This document shows positions 46,716 to 60,299 of a DNA stretch of 64,000 nt, one piece after another. Below the pieces are notes generated by a model that was not told the origin of the DNA, made no database searches, and saw nothing but the letters and a program-made list of their open reading frames with translations. Each line of letters begins with the position of its first letter. Within the stretch, counting starts at the first letter, position 1. The DNA is taken from assembly GCA_033675265.1 (NCBI GenBank), contig JAUJYZ010000376.1, positions 65,001 through 129,000 of the forward strand, read 5' to 3'. The translations under genes and the position numbers were made by a program. Origin of the DNA: Actinostola sp. cb2023 (lineage: Eukaryota > Cnidaria > Anthozoa > Actiniaria > Actinostolidae).

Positions 46716-46924
46716 GGTTTCATCAGTTTCAGGTCCCATCTAGTTTTTCCTTTCTTCCATTCCATTCATTTTGTTCGATTTCATAAACTCAATTTAGCTC
46801 TTATACTGTATACACATTCTGTATACACAATACTAGGATGCCGTGTAGTACTAGTGAAACAGATAGAAATCGAAGGAAGATTATCAAGTCAATGTCTGTC
46901 TATCAAAACAGTTTATGTACTATA

Positions 46925-47125
46925 TACAATATGAGCGGATATTGTATATTACTTATCGAATCCAACGATGTATAAGTGGATGTTTTACTATAATTTGGAT
47001 GATAGGAAACAGATTGGCCAAGAAAATCCAAGTTAAAGTTGAATGCAAATGAGGACGAATCTCTTGCCGGTTTACAGATGTCTGCTACGCTTATGATTTC
47101 TATTGTATTTCCCTCATTAATTATT
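46925..47125. repeat. Dispersed repeat, inverted copy at 60035-60225
   Basis: About 200 bp (GGCCAAGAAAATCCAAGTTA, CAGATGTCTGCTACGCTTAT) present inverted 13 kb downstream with a few mismatches. Confidence 0.8.
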
Positions 47126-47619
47126 CATGAATTCGATAACTATAAATATTATAATAAGATGATTAAAAGTTTTCGTTTTCGATATCGCAAAATCTAATGA
47201 CATCAGAATACATGTATAGAGCTTTTGTAATTACATCGATATACGTGATGAATTAACATAGCAATTAATGGCATTCTGATTCGTGTCACTGCAAATGCAA
47301 CACCTGGTCGCTAGCTACAAAAGAGAAAATACAGAGACATGAAAAATGGGAATTAGTTTGATCTCGGGATTGTACGGCTGAAGAGAGATATCGTTCTCAA
47401 ACTCATCAAGAGAAATGGCCGAATATTCATCACTAAGTTACGGTATCACAGAAAAAGTATGCAAATTAAGGAAATTGACACAACTGCGTTCGTCGTTTTC
47501 TTATAAATTGATTGAGCTTGCCGTAGTTTTTTAAGTCTCTTTCTTTCTTTCTCTCTTTTCTTTTCTTTTAGGTTTATAGGATCGTTGTATAACAACATTT
47601 ATTTATTTCTGTCTTGCTC

Positions 47620-47790
47620 TCTGCCTCTCTCTTTCCTTCTCTCTCTTTCCTTCTCTCTCTTTCCTTCTCTCTCTTTCCTTCTCTCTCTTTCCTTCTCTCT
47701 CTTTCCTTCTCTCTCTTTCCTTCTCTCTCTTTCCTTCTCTCTCTTTCCTTCTCTCTCTTTCCTTCTCTCTCTTTCCTTCTCTCTCTTTCG
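47620..47790. repeat. CTCTCTTTCCTT 12-bp array
   Basis: About 14 near-perfect copies, entirely pyrimidine on the plus strand. Confidence 0.95.
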
Positions 47791-47799
47791 TCGTCGTTA

Positions 47800-47873
47800 G
47801 TCGTTAATTATTTTAACGACTTTCATGTAAAGAAGTTTTATACTTATGGAATTATCGTTTTTAAATAAAGGTG

Positions 47874-47911
<38 letters not shown>

Positions 47912-47912
47912 C
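47800..47912 (+). mobile_element. Retroposon 3' end with CTAT tail, second copy
   Basis: TTTTAACGACTTTCATGTAA, GGAATTATCGTTTTTAAATA, AAGGTG then (CTAT)n; CTCTTTC words resume afterwards. Confidence 0.65.
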
Positions 47913-47949
47913 TTTCCTTCTCTCTCTTTCCGCCTCTCTCTTTCTGCCT

Positions 47950-48895
47950 CTCTCTTTCCTATCTCTTCGTCCTTTCCCCCCTTGTTATCTTTTTTCTCAT
48001 CTTACTGACTTATAATCCAATAATTTTGCGGCATGCGGAAACGGAGACGCGGAAACACATTGCTGTCAGCCTGTCACTAAACTAAACTCAAATCGATCAT
48101 GAGAATAATAATAAACTTCAAAGAGGGTAAACTAAGATAGTTTTCAAGTAAATACTAACTCTGGAGTGGGGGCACTTCATGTGCACATCAGGCGGTGTTG
48201 GTAACGGAAACGATCAAGTCTAACAACACTATGTGATAGAATAGATGCATGGCCATGGATCCATGAACAGACTGAGATGGATGGATGATCAGATGAATGA
48301 ACAGATAGAAGAGATGGACAGATGGGTGAATGGATATATGTAAGAATGATCCAATTAACTAACTTCACTGATTAAGTAGGATATCTCATAACTGATTAAT
48401 ACACGGCACGAAGCTTAAAGAACTATTAATTCCTTTCTCCAACATATGTGTCTAAGATTTAAAGTGGTTTTAAGTCACATTAATGGTTTTTGTAATAAAT
48501 GATTGATCCGACCACCCTTCAACTCTCTTTGATCTATTTCTCATACTTTTTCATCGTGCATGCAGTAGGCCTAAAACCATTATAGGAAGGTGTACTAATA
48601 GCGCTTGAGCTATTTAGGCCATTTCGATGGGAAATTGGTTTATTAAACATTATCTTACCGGACTTCCGATATCTTTAAATGGCCTTTTTCAATAACTTAT
48701 GAAGAAAGCAATCATCAAGAACTGGTAAGTAAACAAACAGATTATTCTAATGCATGTCCGGCTACGAACCCATCTGATCGTATATATTTATCGTGATACT
48801 GTGGATCTAGTGTAGCTGCTCTTGTTACTGAGAATTGCTACCTTTGGCACTCATTAAAATTGGGGAACTTCAGTTCTTTCGGCATTCAGTACAAA
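47950..48895. other. Intergenic
   Basis: No gene seen. A minor ATGGATGGATGA stretch lies near 48275-48330. Confidence 0.5.
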
Positions 48896-48898
48896 GTC

Positions 48899-49390
<492 letters not shown>

Positions 49391-50002
49391 TTCATTCTGT
49401 TGTTTGCTTGGTTTTTGGCTCACTCAGTTTTTGGCTTGGTTGGTCGGTTCTTTCTTAATTCTTTCTTTGCTTTCTTCATATAATTCTTCTTCATTTATTT
49501 GCTTCCTTGTTTCTTTATTTCTCTATTTCTCTTTTTGATTTGGTTGATTGTCGTTCTTTCTTTCCCAATTTTCTTTATCGTTCGGCGGCTTTGTTCGTTA
49601 TTTCTAATTATTTCGATCTCTCTTTCGTGCGTTGTACCTCTTGTCCTGGCTTACCTACTTTTCATGCGAACTCAATACTAATTAAACGATCTTAAACTTC
49701 GATTGACGTCTGACTATTGAACAATAGATAGACATTAATGTGAACATTATTTAATTGAGCTTGTCATCTCTTTGTGAGTGATTGATAATGTATAATATTC
49801 AAATAGTCACAAAAGAAAACAATGGAAATAATATCGCCATTAGTGTATTTCACGGTGAAACCACTGTATGTTTACAGATTTTATACACCCTTCAATGGAA
49901 AGCAACTCTTAACTGATGAAACTACAGTACAAAGGAGGTACAGTCATACATTACTTTAATACAATAAACTAGCTGTCTGAGATAGCGATTTCATATACTA
50001 CA

Positions 50003-50177
50003 ATAAATGTCACGTGTCTCATTCTATATTCGTTTTGCGCACGTGGAATTTTAATTTCAAAAGCATAAATCATGCACCTCTGCCCGGGCATTATTAACAT
50101 TCTCTTCTCACACTGAGGTAATGTTTGCTTCCACGCGTGCAAAACGACTGAATATAGAATGAGACATGTGACATTTA
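50003..50177. mobile_element. Palindromic element
   Basis: AAATGTCACGTGTCTCATTC, TATATTCGTTTTGCGCACGT and complement at the right end. Confidence 0.65.
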
Positions 50178-50355
50178 ACAACATTAATGACATTGACTGT
50201 ATATAATATTTGGATTGATATGATCATTTATCAGAGATGAATAATCTCCACAACTGAGCAACTTCTTGGCTAGAGCTAGACGACTGGCTATAAACGTTGA
50301 TTAAGGTAATTCAGTTAAATTTAATTTTGGGATACCATAAATTTAGCTGTGTATA

Positions 50356-50496
50356 GAGTGCAATTTAGAAAAGTGTGAAATAGTACTAATTTTAAATAGT
50401 ACTAAATAGTGCTATTTCTATTGTTTTCTATTGTTTCATTAGTGCTATTTAGTACTAATTAGTTATTTAGTTTTCAAGCTTTTCTAACTTGCACTC
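50356..50496. mobile_element. TA-flanked MITE, GAGTGCAA family
   Basis: GAGTGCAATTTAGAAAAG with TTGCACTC at the right; TA at 50354-55 and 50497-98; shares TGCTATTT and TTTTCTATTGTTTCATT with 44734-44874. Confidence 0.75.
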
Positions 50497-50963
50497 TAAA
50501 GAATGATTTCAAACTAGCTCTTTGCGATATCGTGGTACGCGTATTGCCGCTGGCGATGAGTATCACCGATTCACCAATCTAAATTTGATCTATATTTGCT
50601 TTGAGTCAGTATATCTGAACGCACCCAGGAAAGAGAGAACAAAAGCGTCACAGCCAATCAGATCAATTTCTCAAATAACTGACCAATCATAAGACACCGA
50701 CGAAGTTGTAACTTACTTTCTATGGTTCGTACGGTGAGATATTTCAACTACAGTCTGTGGTCACCGTACTCTCGGTAAACTCGCACACTTGTTTTATACA
50801 CGAACGTACCGCTCGTAAATATCATAGCGGAGAAAACACTATTAGCTCTGTGCCATAGGGTAGGAACAAATCAGTTTAACATCCAAATCCGGTACATTTG
50901 GAGTCAACATCACCCTTTAGTCGCCTAGCTTTCATTTCACAGTTTTTTCTTCTCTGTTTCCAG

Positions 50964-51071
50964 CGTTCACGGACGGACGGTTACCAGCCCAGCGGCCATC
51001 ACGAGAAGTCTGTTCGCAGCTCAGTTTCGCTTCTCGCTGACTCAAGCTCAAGGAGGATCAGCCAAAACTAG
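50964..51071 (+). CDS. Candidate exon of an unrecognised gene
   Basis: Acceptor TTCTCTGTTTCCAG and donor GTACAA bound a 108-nt exon. In one frame it reads VHGRTVTSPAAITRSLFAAQ then FRFSLTQAQGGSAKT, ending with AG. That phase joins the exon at 63086 to give Arg-Pro-Tyr. Another frame (GYQPSGHHEKSVRSSVSLL) ends in a TAG at the donor. I do not recognise the family, and no other exon between 45 and 63 kb convinced me. Confidence 0.3.
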   Translation, partial: RSRTDGYQPSGHHEKSVRSSVSLLADSSSRRISQN

Positions 51072-53280
51072 GTACAAACATTCGTGGTTGTTCGAGTATT
51101 TGAATATTTAATGATCTATATAATACCTAAGGGAATTAATCATATTTGTAGTGTTTTTAAACTGAGTGTTTTTTCAAACGCCGTCAGTTATTATCAGTCG
51201 ATCGAGAGTGCATTGGCAACATTCGCAACAATGCATTGCTGTCAATTCCAGAAATATTGAAAGCATAGCGGTACGGCCATATGATCATTAAAACTATATT
51301 TATCTTGAATGAAGCTATTGAATATTTTATGACTATATAGGACCGCACTGAGGTCTGTGGTTTGACTGGAGTTAAACAACGTCAAACTATCTAAATCAGT
51401 ATCAGTTCGATGTTATTACTCACTTGCGGTACTCTACAAAACTGCTCTTTCGCCCAAAAAATAAGCACTGTTAAAAGCTGTTCGTTTGTTATTTCAAGAA
51501 AAAGGAAAAGACAAAGACATACACGCACTCTGTAATTTCTGTAGGAAGCTAGTGGTAATGAGATTAATAATATTTTTTTCCAATGTAAATTGTCAAGTTG
51601 CTCTTCGCTCAGCTTTTACTCTTATTGATTTTAAAACTCGATTGCACGATTATATCCGGTGTGGAATGTTTGGAGTAGGTCGCCTAGGAAACACGGAACA
51701 ACAAAAGGTAAAGGAATTTAGCCAATACAAACTGATTCAGAGAACATACCGCGGCAGCTGGGACCTTGACCAGTAAACAAGGATGACTGAAATGAAAACA
51801 GAAAAACGAAAACAAAACACGATAAATTAAAAAGAGAAATGAACCCAACACAACACAAGAAATGAAAACAGAAAAACGAAAAAAAACACGAAAAATTGAA
51901 AAAAGAAATAAACCCAACACAAAGAAAAAAAGAAAATGAATATATGAAGTAAGCGGGGAAAAAAAGGAACTTAATAGAGTGTGGATGTATTTGATATTGT
52001 CTGTCATGTAGACTTTGTACTAGTGGTTTCTTTGTTAATGTATTTAAATTGAAATGAAATTTAAAACTGATGTCACGATGATATTTAAAAGATGAACTAC
52101 CATGAGCAGACGACGTGCAAGCGATTCCTGTTTGTCATCAGGGTTATTTCTACTCCGGCTGTCTAGCTAGTTTACAAATCATCCTACCAAACGCCATTTA
52201 TCTCAAACAATATTCAACTTGTCACGAGAAAGCATAACTGAAATGATAAAAAGTAATAGATTGATTTACTTTGTCATTACCCTGATCGATTTCTATCGGC
52301 AACGAAGAGATATCAATATGGATATCACTCAAACAACACATCGGGAAACATTACAAGCTGCTTCGCACTCGTTTTTTCTATCTTTCACTTTCATCCATCC
52401 ATTCATTCATCCGTTTAATTTTTCTTGTTTCCATCTTGTTTTCACTTTGATTATTTTTTCATTTCGCTTGCTACTTCTCAAATCTCTTGGTATTTTAAAA
52501 TTACTTTGTTTTCTTCACAGCCGGTAATTTTCTTGTCAAATAAAATCGATAATTCGAACGCATCTCGGCACACGATCAGTTAGTAGATTCAGATAGATTT
52601 GGTACATAATCAAGAGAATATCGCGAATATCGGCTGCAACAAGTAATTCACTTTGAAAGTAAATGAAAGTGTGTTCTTGCAGTTTTCAAAGTTAATCAAT
52701 GAAGTCAATGAAGTGTTTCTTGTGTACACTTGAACCTGAAATGTTTTTAAATACTGATTACAAGGAATTTGCATTGCGAATATCAAATGGCGGCGCCGAG
52801 GAGTACTGGTGAGCACTGTAGTATTTTGTTGTTAGTTCAATATTTGGAAACGACAAATAACTGACATATTTAAAAACAACTGATGCTTTGACAGTTTTTA
52901 TTGGTTATGTTAATTTTTGCGCCTGTAATAACAGACCGATAAAAACACTTGGTTGCAAAGCGTATCCGTAGAGCAATTTATAGATATGCGCTATATAAAT
53001 GTCATATATCATATCATATTATATATGTTTGAATTTTATTTTTAAGTTTCTGACTAGATGACGGTTACTGAAGTAGCTCTCACTGCAGTAAACAGCTTTA
53101 ATAATTTGTATGTATAACGCTGATCCGATGAAACTACAAAGCCACTTCCATTAGCGAATCCCCAAAAGATTGACTTGATTCGTTGATAAACCTGACATCA
53201 CTCTCACACAGTCTATTCTGTGTTCGTCGAGTAACTACAAAATTAGTGATTCTTGTCATATGTAATGTCGTTCTTATAAA
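51072..53280. other. Intergenic or intronic
   Basis: No convincing exon. AACGAAAACAAAACACGA and AACGAAAAAAAACACGA form a short diverged duplication at 51790-51930. Confidence 0.5.
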
Positions 53281-53281
53281 G

Positions 53282-53450
<169 letters not shown>

Positions 53451-53642
53451 CGGGGATGCAGGGTAACTGGGAAGAAAGAAAGAAATAAAACTTAATAAAA
53501 AAACTCTGGGAAAAATGAAACTATTAAAGAAAAATTAGAAGAAGAGAAATGAATACCAAATAAAGAAAGACAAGTACTAATAACAACTGCGGATAGAACC
53601 AACGATCGAGCTAGACTGACCCATGATGTCATCGGTGACTTA

Positions 53643-53927
53643 ATGAATCAGTACAGAAACATAATTTGTTTGGCAGCTATTCTCACGGCTCTTCAAGACA
53701 AAGCCGGATCGTGTTCTTTTGAGGTTAATGGTCCTACACTGAGAGATGAACGAAGACTGACAAAACAGGTTCGTCGTCTGTATTGGACGCACAATTTGCG
53801 AGAATACAGGGAACAAATTAATAAGTGGTCTTCCGCAGTATTTTCTTATGTCGACTCAATTTGCAGACCCCACATCGATAATATAAAAACATATCCAACC
53901 ATAATTATAGACTGTATTTTCATTTGA
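53643..53927 (+). CDS. Hypothetical ORF
   Basis: A 94-codon ORF whose frame stays open upstream to 53553, so up to 124 codons. The text is polar and charged (TTADRTNDRARLTHDVIGDL, RDERRLTKQVRRLYW, YREQINKWSSAVFSYVD), more protein-like than its surroundings. No domain or splice structure recognised. It could be a decayed transposon or exon fragment. Confidence 0.25.
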   Translation: MNQYRNIICLAAILTALQDKAGSCSFEVNGPTLRDERRLTKQVRRLYWTHNLREYREQINKWSSAVFSYVDSICRPHIDNIKTYPTIIIDCIFI

Positions 53928-53929
53928 AG

Positions 53930-54940
53930 CGAAAAAGCGAGGGGTCCGTGATAAAGGTAAGAATACTTTTTTTGAAACTAAGTTCGCGGTGTTCTCCAAC
54001 TATTGTCGTCATCAGTCAACGAAATAACTTTATACGGTTAAGTATCTAAAAGCAAAACAGATGCAACTGAAATTGAATAGGAAAAGAAATATTGAAATTT
54101 TGTTCAGTTCGGTTTCCGATGGCTTTCTTAGCATAGGCACTCAATGTCATGCATAATTTCAAAATCACGGATACAATTAAGTTCAGAAAGGTTTCTCTTA
54201 TTAAAAGAATAAGCGTTTTTCACTGAGTGCAGTTAGATAGATAGATCTAGCTAATGTGGTGAGACTAGCAAGTAACCAGCAATGAATGCCATGTTTGTGT
54301 TACGATTTTATAGATTATATATATTTTATATACAACTATATACAGTTTCCGAAAACAGTTTACCGCATTTCGACTCAAAACCATAATAATCTAGGGGCAA
54401 AAAGGAAATTATATTAGCTATATATCTATTTACGTTATAATTTATTTATTTTAATTACAACGAAATTCAGCAGCTTTGAATTTGAGACTGAGAGAAGACC
54501 AAGATTTGCATGTGTTGTTCAGCGAGGGTGTTTGGCGCTAGCAGTGAGAAAAATGAAGTGTCTTTGAATTGGCCTTGAATAATACTAAAGCAATTAAGTC
54601 TTGGTTAAATGAAAAAGATATAAACACATAGTGGGAAGTCGAGCATCCAACTGAGCTTAATGACCTAAGAACCTGACGGAACTAACACTTTTCGCAATCA
54701 CTTTAGATTCGCCGGGAATGAGTGTCACCTGTCACGTGATACTTAAAATTTTCATTGAAGACAAACGAAAATATCATAACGTGAAAGCGCATACTAAAAT
54801 TAGTAAGAGTTGAAAATTTCAAACGAATCAAGCAAATAAGACAAAAGTTAAAGGCTTTCAAAGTTTGAGTGGGTTTTTCGCTTGGAGCCGCACATACGGT
54901 TCCATCTGAGTGCAAAAAAGGCAAAGTTTGAATGCCTTAT
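53930..54940. other. Intergenic
   Basis: No gene or strong repeat seen. Confidence 0.45.
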
Positions 54941-54942
54941 AT

Positions 54943-54944
54943 CT

Positions 54945-54980
<36 letters not shown>

Positions 54981-54987
54981 GGGGGGG
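54943..54987. repeat. Poly-G tract
   Basis: About 36 G, an A, then seven more G. A second G-run of about 20 lies at 55308-55327; both sit in CTTATATC/GGGG-rich repeat text. Confidence 0.9.
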
Positions 54988-55403
54988 CGTATAACCGGAA
55001 TAAGAAAAACGTTTCGAAATAAGCTGATAAGATAAGTTGAGACGGTATAGCAGTATCAAAATACGTTTTCAATCTACTGGACTTTATTTAAAATTTACAA
55101 TAAACTCATAATTTCAATATTTGGAACAAAATTCACAACTGTAACTTGTTCCGCAATCTGTCCTAATTTTCAATTTAAAGTCATTATACGGTATTCTGTG
55201 AAAATGTTTATATCAAGGAAACATAGAGGGGGGCTTATATCCAGGAGGACATATTTTTTTATGTTTGAAAGTATATGGGCCTATAACCGGGGGGATTATA
55301 AACGGAGGGGGGGGGGGGGGGGGGGGGCTTTATATAAGCGGCAGTTTACGGTAGCTTATTTGAATCATCATACAGAAGTAGCTTTAGCCTATTACTTGCA
55401 CAA

Positions 55404-55570
55404 TTTAAAGCAGAATTTCCACGCTCAGAACGGGTATGTGAACGGCAAAAATACAATCGAAAACATCCTTAGATTTTAGGGAACTATTTCAGAAAATAGT
55501 ACAGAAAACAGCGTTTGGTCACTCAGCTCGTTGCGTAACTCAGTAGAGCATGCATACGTAATTAGCTTCA
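55404..55570 (+). repeat. Dispersed repeat shared with 19.7 kb and 35.5 kb
   Basis: GGCAAAAATACAATCGAAA and CCTTAGATTTTAGGGA match 19755-19805 inside the Helentron-like element; 55485-55570 matches 35520-35635 inverted. Confidence 0.6.
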
Positions 55571-55780
55571 ATACTGACACTGCTAGCTGACAGCCGGCGA
55601 AACTTCCGGATAACCTTGCAAGAAACGATTTCACAAACTCGTCAATAAAATTACGAGTTCTTACTAAGCCACAGACATCTGTTAGAAATACACTTTCAGA
55701 CAGACTGCAAGGCCAAATAATATTCAGTCTCTAGGATATTTGCTTATTTTAAACTTGAAGCAGTATTACTGAAAAACCAG

Positions 55781-55883
55781 GCCAGTTGTTCGAAAGGCGA
55801 TTAGTGCTAATCCTGGATTAGCGTCAATAGTTTTCTTAAGATTTAATCGTGGGTTAGCGCTAATCGCCTTTTGAACAACCGGG
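55781..55883. mobile_element. Palindromic MITE (GTTGTTCGAAAGG family)
   Basis: CCAGTTGTTCGAAAGGCGAT, inner GTGCTAATCC / GGGTTAGCGCTAATCGCC, outer GAACAACCGGG. Confidence 0.65.
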
Positions 55884-55889
55884 TCCACT

Positions 55890-57090
55890 TTAAAGTACTT
55901 ACACTTGTGTTTTTACATCGCTAGTCGTAAGCTTAAATACAAGGATATAAACAGTGAATACAATATATAATTTATTTGACCGTCATTTCACCTCGTGTGA
56001 TGATTCCACATGTTTTGTTCTTTATAGAGCCTTCGGTGATTTTGTACATTATTGAATTATGCGGGCACTTTGCTTCGTTTGTAATCACTCGGCAATCTCG
56101 TTCGACAACTTTCAGACCAGTCTTGGTTTTCTTGCAATATCAGAGTAGTTCCTTAGTTAAATTATTTTCAGCTTCAGAGTCTTCAGAGTTCGCGGCGTGT
56201 GCGTTTGTATGAAAGACGAGTGTATTAGACATACTTCGTTCAAATGTTTGTTTTTTCTCACAAGACAGCATAATCTTCCTTCAACAAGGTTTGTGAAGAA
56301 AGAGGTCGACACCTCGTCATGAAAATAAGAGAACGACCTTGTGATGAAATGTGTTTAGTCATCATAGGTGTATTCACCACTTAAACGTTACTCAATGTTT
56401 AGATCTGAGATATTGATTATAGCAGGGCGCATGCGCTGTAGAACCTATTTGCAGATTTGAGGTCGTACAACGACGACGACGACGGACTGCAGTTTTCGAC
56501 TCGGGAGTTCCTGGAAGGAAGCCCGAGTAAATATCACGTGACAAGTGACACAAGCTCACTTGTTGGACAAAACGCATACATACTTTATTGTTGCTCCCTG
56601 GAGGAGATATATAATGAGAAACATGACTACCAATATGGCCAAAACGTTTCTCTTTATTTCATAAGACGAAACTGATTACAAGCAGACTGTTAGTCTCGGC
56701 TTTTATTGACCATCTGTTGGTGACGGTATAACGCTGACTGAGTCACGACGTATTTTCTTTTATCAATTCTAAGACTCATTCTAAAATACGACTTTGATTA
56801 AAACGGCATATCTACGATCACTGTGGTGTTAAAAAGAACACTTATCGATCAAAGAGTAAGCTAAGCTTAGAACTTCTTTCTCATATTATTCAACCACATA
56901 TATTCAACCACTCCTTATTTTCATGCTAGACACAGTGTAGTTTGTCCTGTATTTGTCCTGCTGTATCATACGGCGTGCACATGAATAACTAAATACAAGC
57001 TGTCCGCTAGACATCGATAATAGAGAGACAGCTTCCTGTTATCAAGAAATTAAACATTTTTATGTAATTTATGTTTGCCACTGAAGGGGA
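55890..57090. other. Intergenic with Helentron-like 5' end
   Basis: No gene. 56497-56528 (ACTCGGGAGTTCCTGGAAGG, AAGCCCGAGT) resembles the hairpin that starts the element at 19224. Confidence 0.45.
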
Positions 57091-57092
57091 TT

Positions 57093-57950
57093 ATGCACGT
57101 ATCAGCGGCTTCCCAATCTTGATGATTTCCCCCAGGGTGGGAGAGTCGTCCCTTTCAAAGTCCCCTGGTTACAGGGTTAGGGTCTTCCATGACCTACAAT
57201 CCCCCGTCCTTTTGCATGAAACCAGCTTGAGTCGAGATCGATCGAGCCAATTGACTATAGTTTAATACTGAATCTCGTTACTAATGTTATTTCTATAGAC
57301 ACTCTAAGCTTAATTTCAACAGCAAATGGAATTTTAATTAACTTTATAACACTTCATACATTAAATGTACAAAAAGTACAAATGAATTAGTTGGTTGTTC
57401 GTGGGCTTTCATGAGTGCACACCGTCAAAGGACCGTCAAAGAGGTTCGTAAATGCCTATGGAATGGTTTAAAACGTACATTTGTGTTCCAATAAAATATA
57501 ACATGTTCAGTTCAGTTCAGTCCAGCTCCCAAATAGGTGTTACAAATAGAAGACATTTCTCAATTACTTATTTTGTCAAACAAACAATAACAAAGTTAGC
57601 TAAAATTGTATTTATGTGATACAGTTGTCAGTCGTCCCAGCCTCTCTGTTCCAAGTGGGATTTTCACACAGGTAGCCCAAGTCAAAAACACATCGAAATT
57701 CGTACATTGCCATCTACATCTACATTTATTTAGTCAGCAGTGATCTCATATCCCACTTATTCTTGTATTGAAAGACGAAAATCAATCGCCGTCGTTAGTT
57801 TCATGACGAAAACAATTTCAACAATTTTCCAACCATAAAACAAAGTCAAGCTTTTTCCCGATGTTTGCATCCAATCCCTCTGTATTCCCCCACATATCTT
57901 CGTGGTTAGCCCGGGGGTCGACCCCTCGGGGAAGCCGCTGATACGTGCAT
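57093..57950. mobile_element. TIR element, about 860 bp
   Basis: ATGCACGTATCAGCGGCTTC at the left and GAAGCCGCTGATACGTGCAT at the right; non-coding interior. Confidence 0.65.
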
Positions 57951-58006
57951 TATATTACCCTGGAATTAAATCAAGGTTATTACATTACATCAAGACTAAT
58001 TATTAG

Positions 58007-59613
58007 TCGGGTTTCCTGTGGAAGGCCCGACTCTAAAAATGAGATCCGGTCGTCGTCATATTCTTCTTTGTCCTCAAATCGCAAAATGGGTTCTACAGTG
58101 CATGCGCCCTGTGCCGGCCGCTAAGATAATTACCGAAGGCTCTGATCAACACGAGACATTCTTCACAAACAAATATTGCTCAAAACAACTAAAATATCGC
58201 TCAATTTTAGCATTATTGTTTAGAATCCTTTTAAATTGTATATTAAGTCCATCAATAGTATTTTTTATCAATTGTAATTTCCATGTAAAGTTTTTACACA
58301 ATTCAGCTATCCAGCTGCAATAGTATTTACTAATAATAAACTATCTATCTATCTATCTATCTATCTTGACCTCACATGTTGAGTTAAATGATGAAATAAT
58401 GGGGATCAAAGCAAAATGCGAGAAATATACTGACACAAGATTGAAATCTAAACGAAGTCAATGTCTTCTATACTTTGTACCCGGGGGGGGGGGGGGGGGA
58501 CTCCCTTATAAAAGGGGGTAGGGATGCTCGTCGGAAATTTTGAAAATGACCCCTAAAAGGGACCGGAGTCTTGTCTTGGTGGGCGTGGCAGCGAATATTT
58601 TTACCCCTAAAAGGGACCAATTTAAAAAGTCATTTTAATAGTATAAAAGACACTAGCATCAAACGCCTTCCACTCTTACAAGTTTAAGAAAACGTTGTCA
58701 TATAAATCTTTAAGCTATTTTTAAAGAACGTTCTTAAATATCGCTGTTGATTGAATACCCTAAAAGGGACCGGAAAACTCTATTGGTGGTCATTTTTATT
58801 TCTGACACCCTAAGTGGGACCAAAACACGGAAAAAAACCCTAAAAGGGACGACGAGCATCCCCGCCACTTTGGTATCGGACTCCCTCCCCCCCCCCCCCC
58901 CCCCCTCCGGGACTTTGTACCGCTGTAATTGTGTAGTTTGTGTGTTGTGGTATAAAGCTTATAACACTGATATATCTTTATTTTGCTGAGTTTTGAAATC
59001 GGTTCAGTTGTAGGTAAATCACTGATTTGAATGCCCAGCTGAATGCAGGAAATATTGTTCATGATTGTTCGAGTCCCCATATTGGATCACGCTGCGATGT
59101 CTAGTTTATTTAGCTTATATTTGTATTTGGTATGGATATATTTCCCGGATATATCTATGGCACCAACTGGTAAACTATGTCATTGTCATTCATGATTCGC
59201 TGAGTTTGTGAAATCAGTACTGAAATTTCAAGGAAAGGATCTTCTACCGAGTCACGCAACGATCGCACTAAGATACCCGATATTTAGTTCAAATAGCCGG
59301 GTTACATTTCAGTTAGAAGCTACAATTGGCGACAAAATAGATGACACTCTTAGATACTAAATTGTCTTTAAAGGTGAATTTGACGGAATAAGCCCCTTAT
59401 GGGGAGTTATAAATGTTCCATCCCCCCTCCCCTATTCAATGTTGTTGAACAAAGGGGGCAGGGGGGAGGAGGGGTTGAATATTGATTTATCTTAAAAAGC
59501 CATTTTGGAGACATATAACAAGGGGGTGTCATTCAATTTTGTCGCTGATTGTAGCCTGAGAGCCGGCTACGCAGGCTAGTTAGAAACCCGACTTCACGCT
59601 CTAGAGCGTCTAG
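58007..59613 (+). mobile_element. Helentron-like non-autonomous element
   Basis: 5' TCGGGTTTCCTGTGG; 3' GAAACCCGACTTC, hairpin ACGCTCTAGAGCGT (59596-59609), then CTAG. It has the same 3' layout as 19224-21801 and contains the 58481-58911 insertion. Confidence 0.5.
58481..58911. mobile_element. TIR element with poly-G/poly-C arms, 9-bp TSD
   Basis: Left CCGGG and G-run then GGACTCCC; right GGACTCCC then C-run and CTCCGGG; GATGCTCGTCG pairs inside. TSD ACTTTGTAC (58472-58480, 58912-58920). Interior has five ACCCTAAAAGGGACC-type words. Confidence 0.82.
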
Positions 59614-59619
59614 TTTTGA

Positions 59620-60030
59620 AATAAGGCGATCTTGGCCACACTACACATGTGAGATCTATAACTTATCTTTAATGTCGGTTGTATTTTAGTGCTGACTGAT
59701 CTCTTTTGGGATAAGCCACAGTACGTGTTATTCTTGTATTTCCCGGTGCACGTTTGTTAGCAGTAGTATGACGTGTCGTGTTGCGCAAAGAAATAGAGAA
59801 ATGTTAACCAGGTATATTCAATGTGGGATGAAAGGTATTTTTTTATACATTTTTATTTACAATAATTAATTAACTAATACATACTAATACTACACTTATA
59901 CGGCTCATTGTATAGTACGTAAAGGAGAGACTGATAATTAATACAAGCATTCATCTAAACTGACAAGGAACACCTAGGAGAGTCTATAAGTTTAATTTTG
60001 TACAGCTGCTTATTTAAATCATAGAGAGGA
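59620..60030. other. Intergenic
   Basis: No gene seen. Confidence 0.45.
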
Positions 60031-60034
60031 AGTT

Positions 60035-60225
60035 AATTAATGAGGGAAATACAATAGAAATCATAAGCGTAGCAGACATCTGTAAATCGGCAAGAGATTC
60101 GTCCTCATTTGCATTCAACTTTAACTTGGATTTTCTCGGCCAAACTGTTTCCTATCATCAAAATTATAGTAAAACATCCACTTATACATCGTTGGATTCG
60201 ATAAGTAATATACAATATTCGTGTC
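60035..60225. repeat. Dispersed repeat, inverted copy of 46925-47125
   Basis: ATAAGCGTAGCAGACATCTG and TAACTTGGATTTTCTCGGCC match the earlier copy inverted. Confidence 0.8.
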
Positions 60226-60299
60226 CGATCTGTATGGGATTTACAAACTCTCGCCTACGCGGCTCGAGTTTGTAAATCCCATACAGATCGGCCGCTCAT

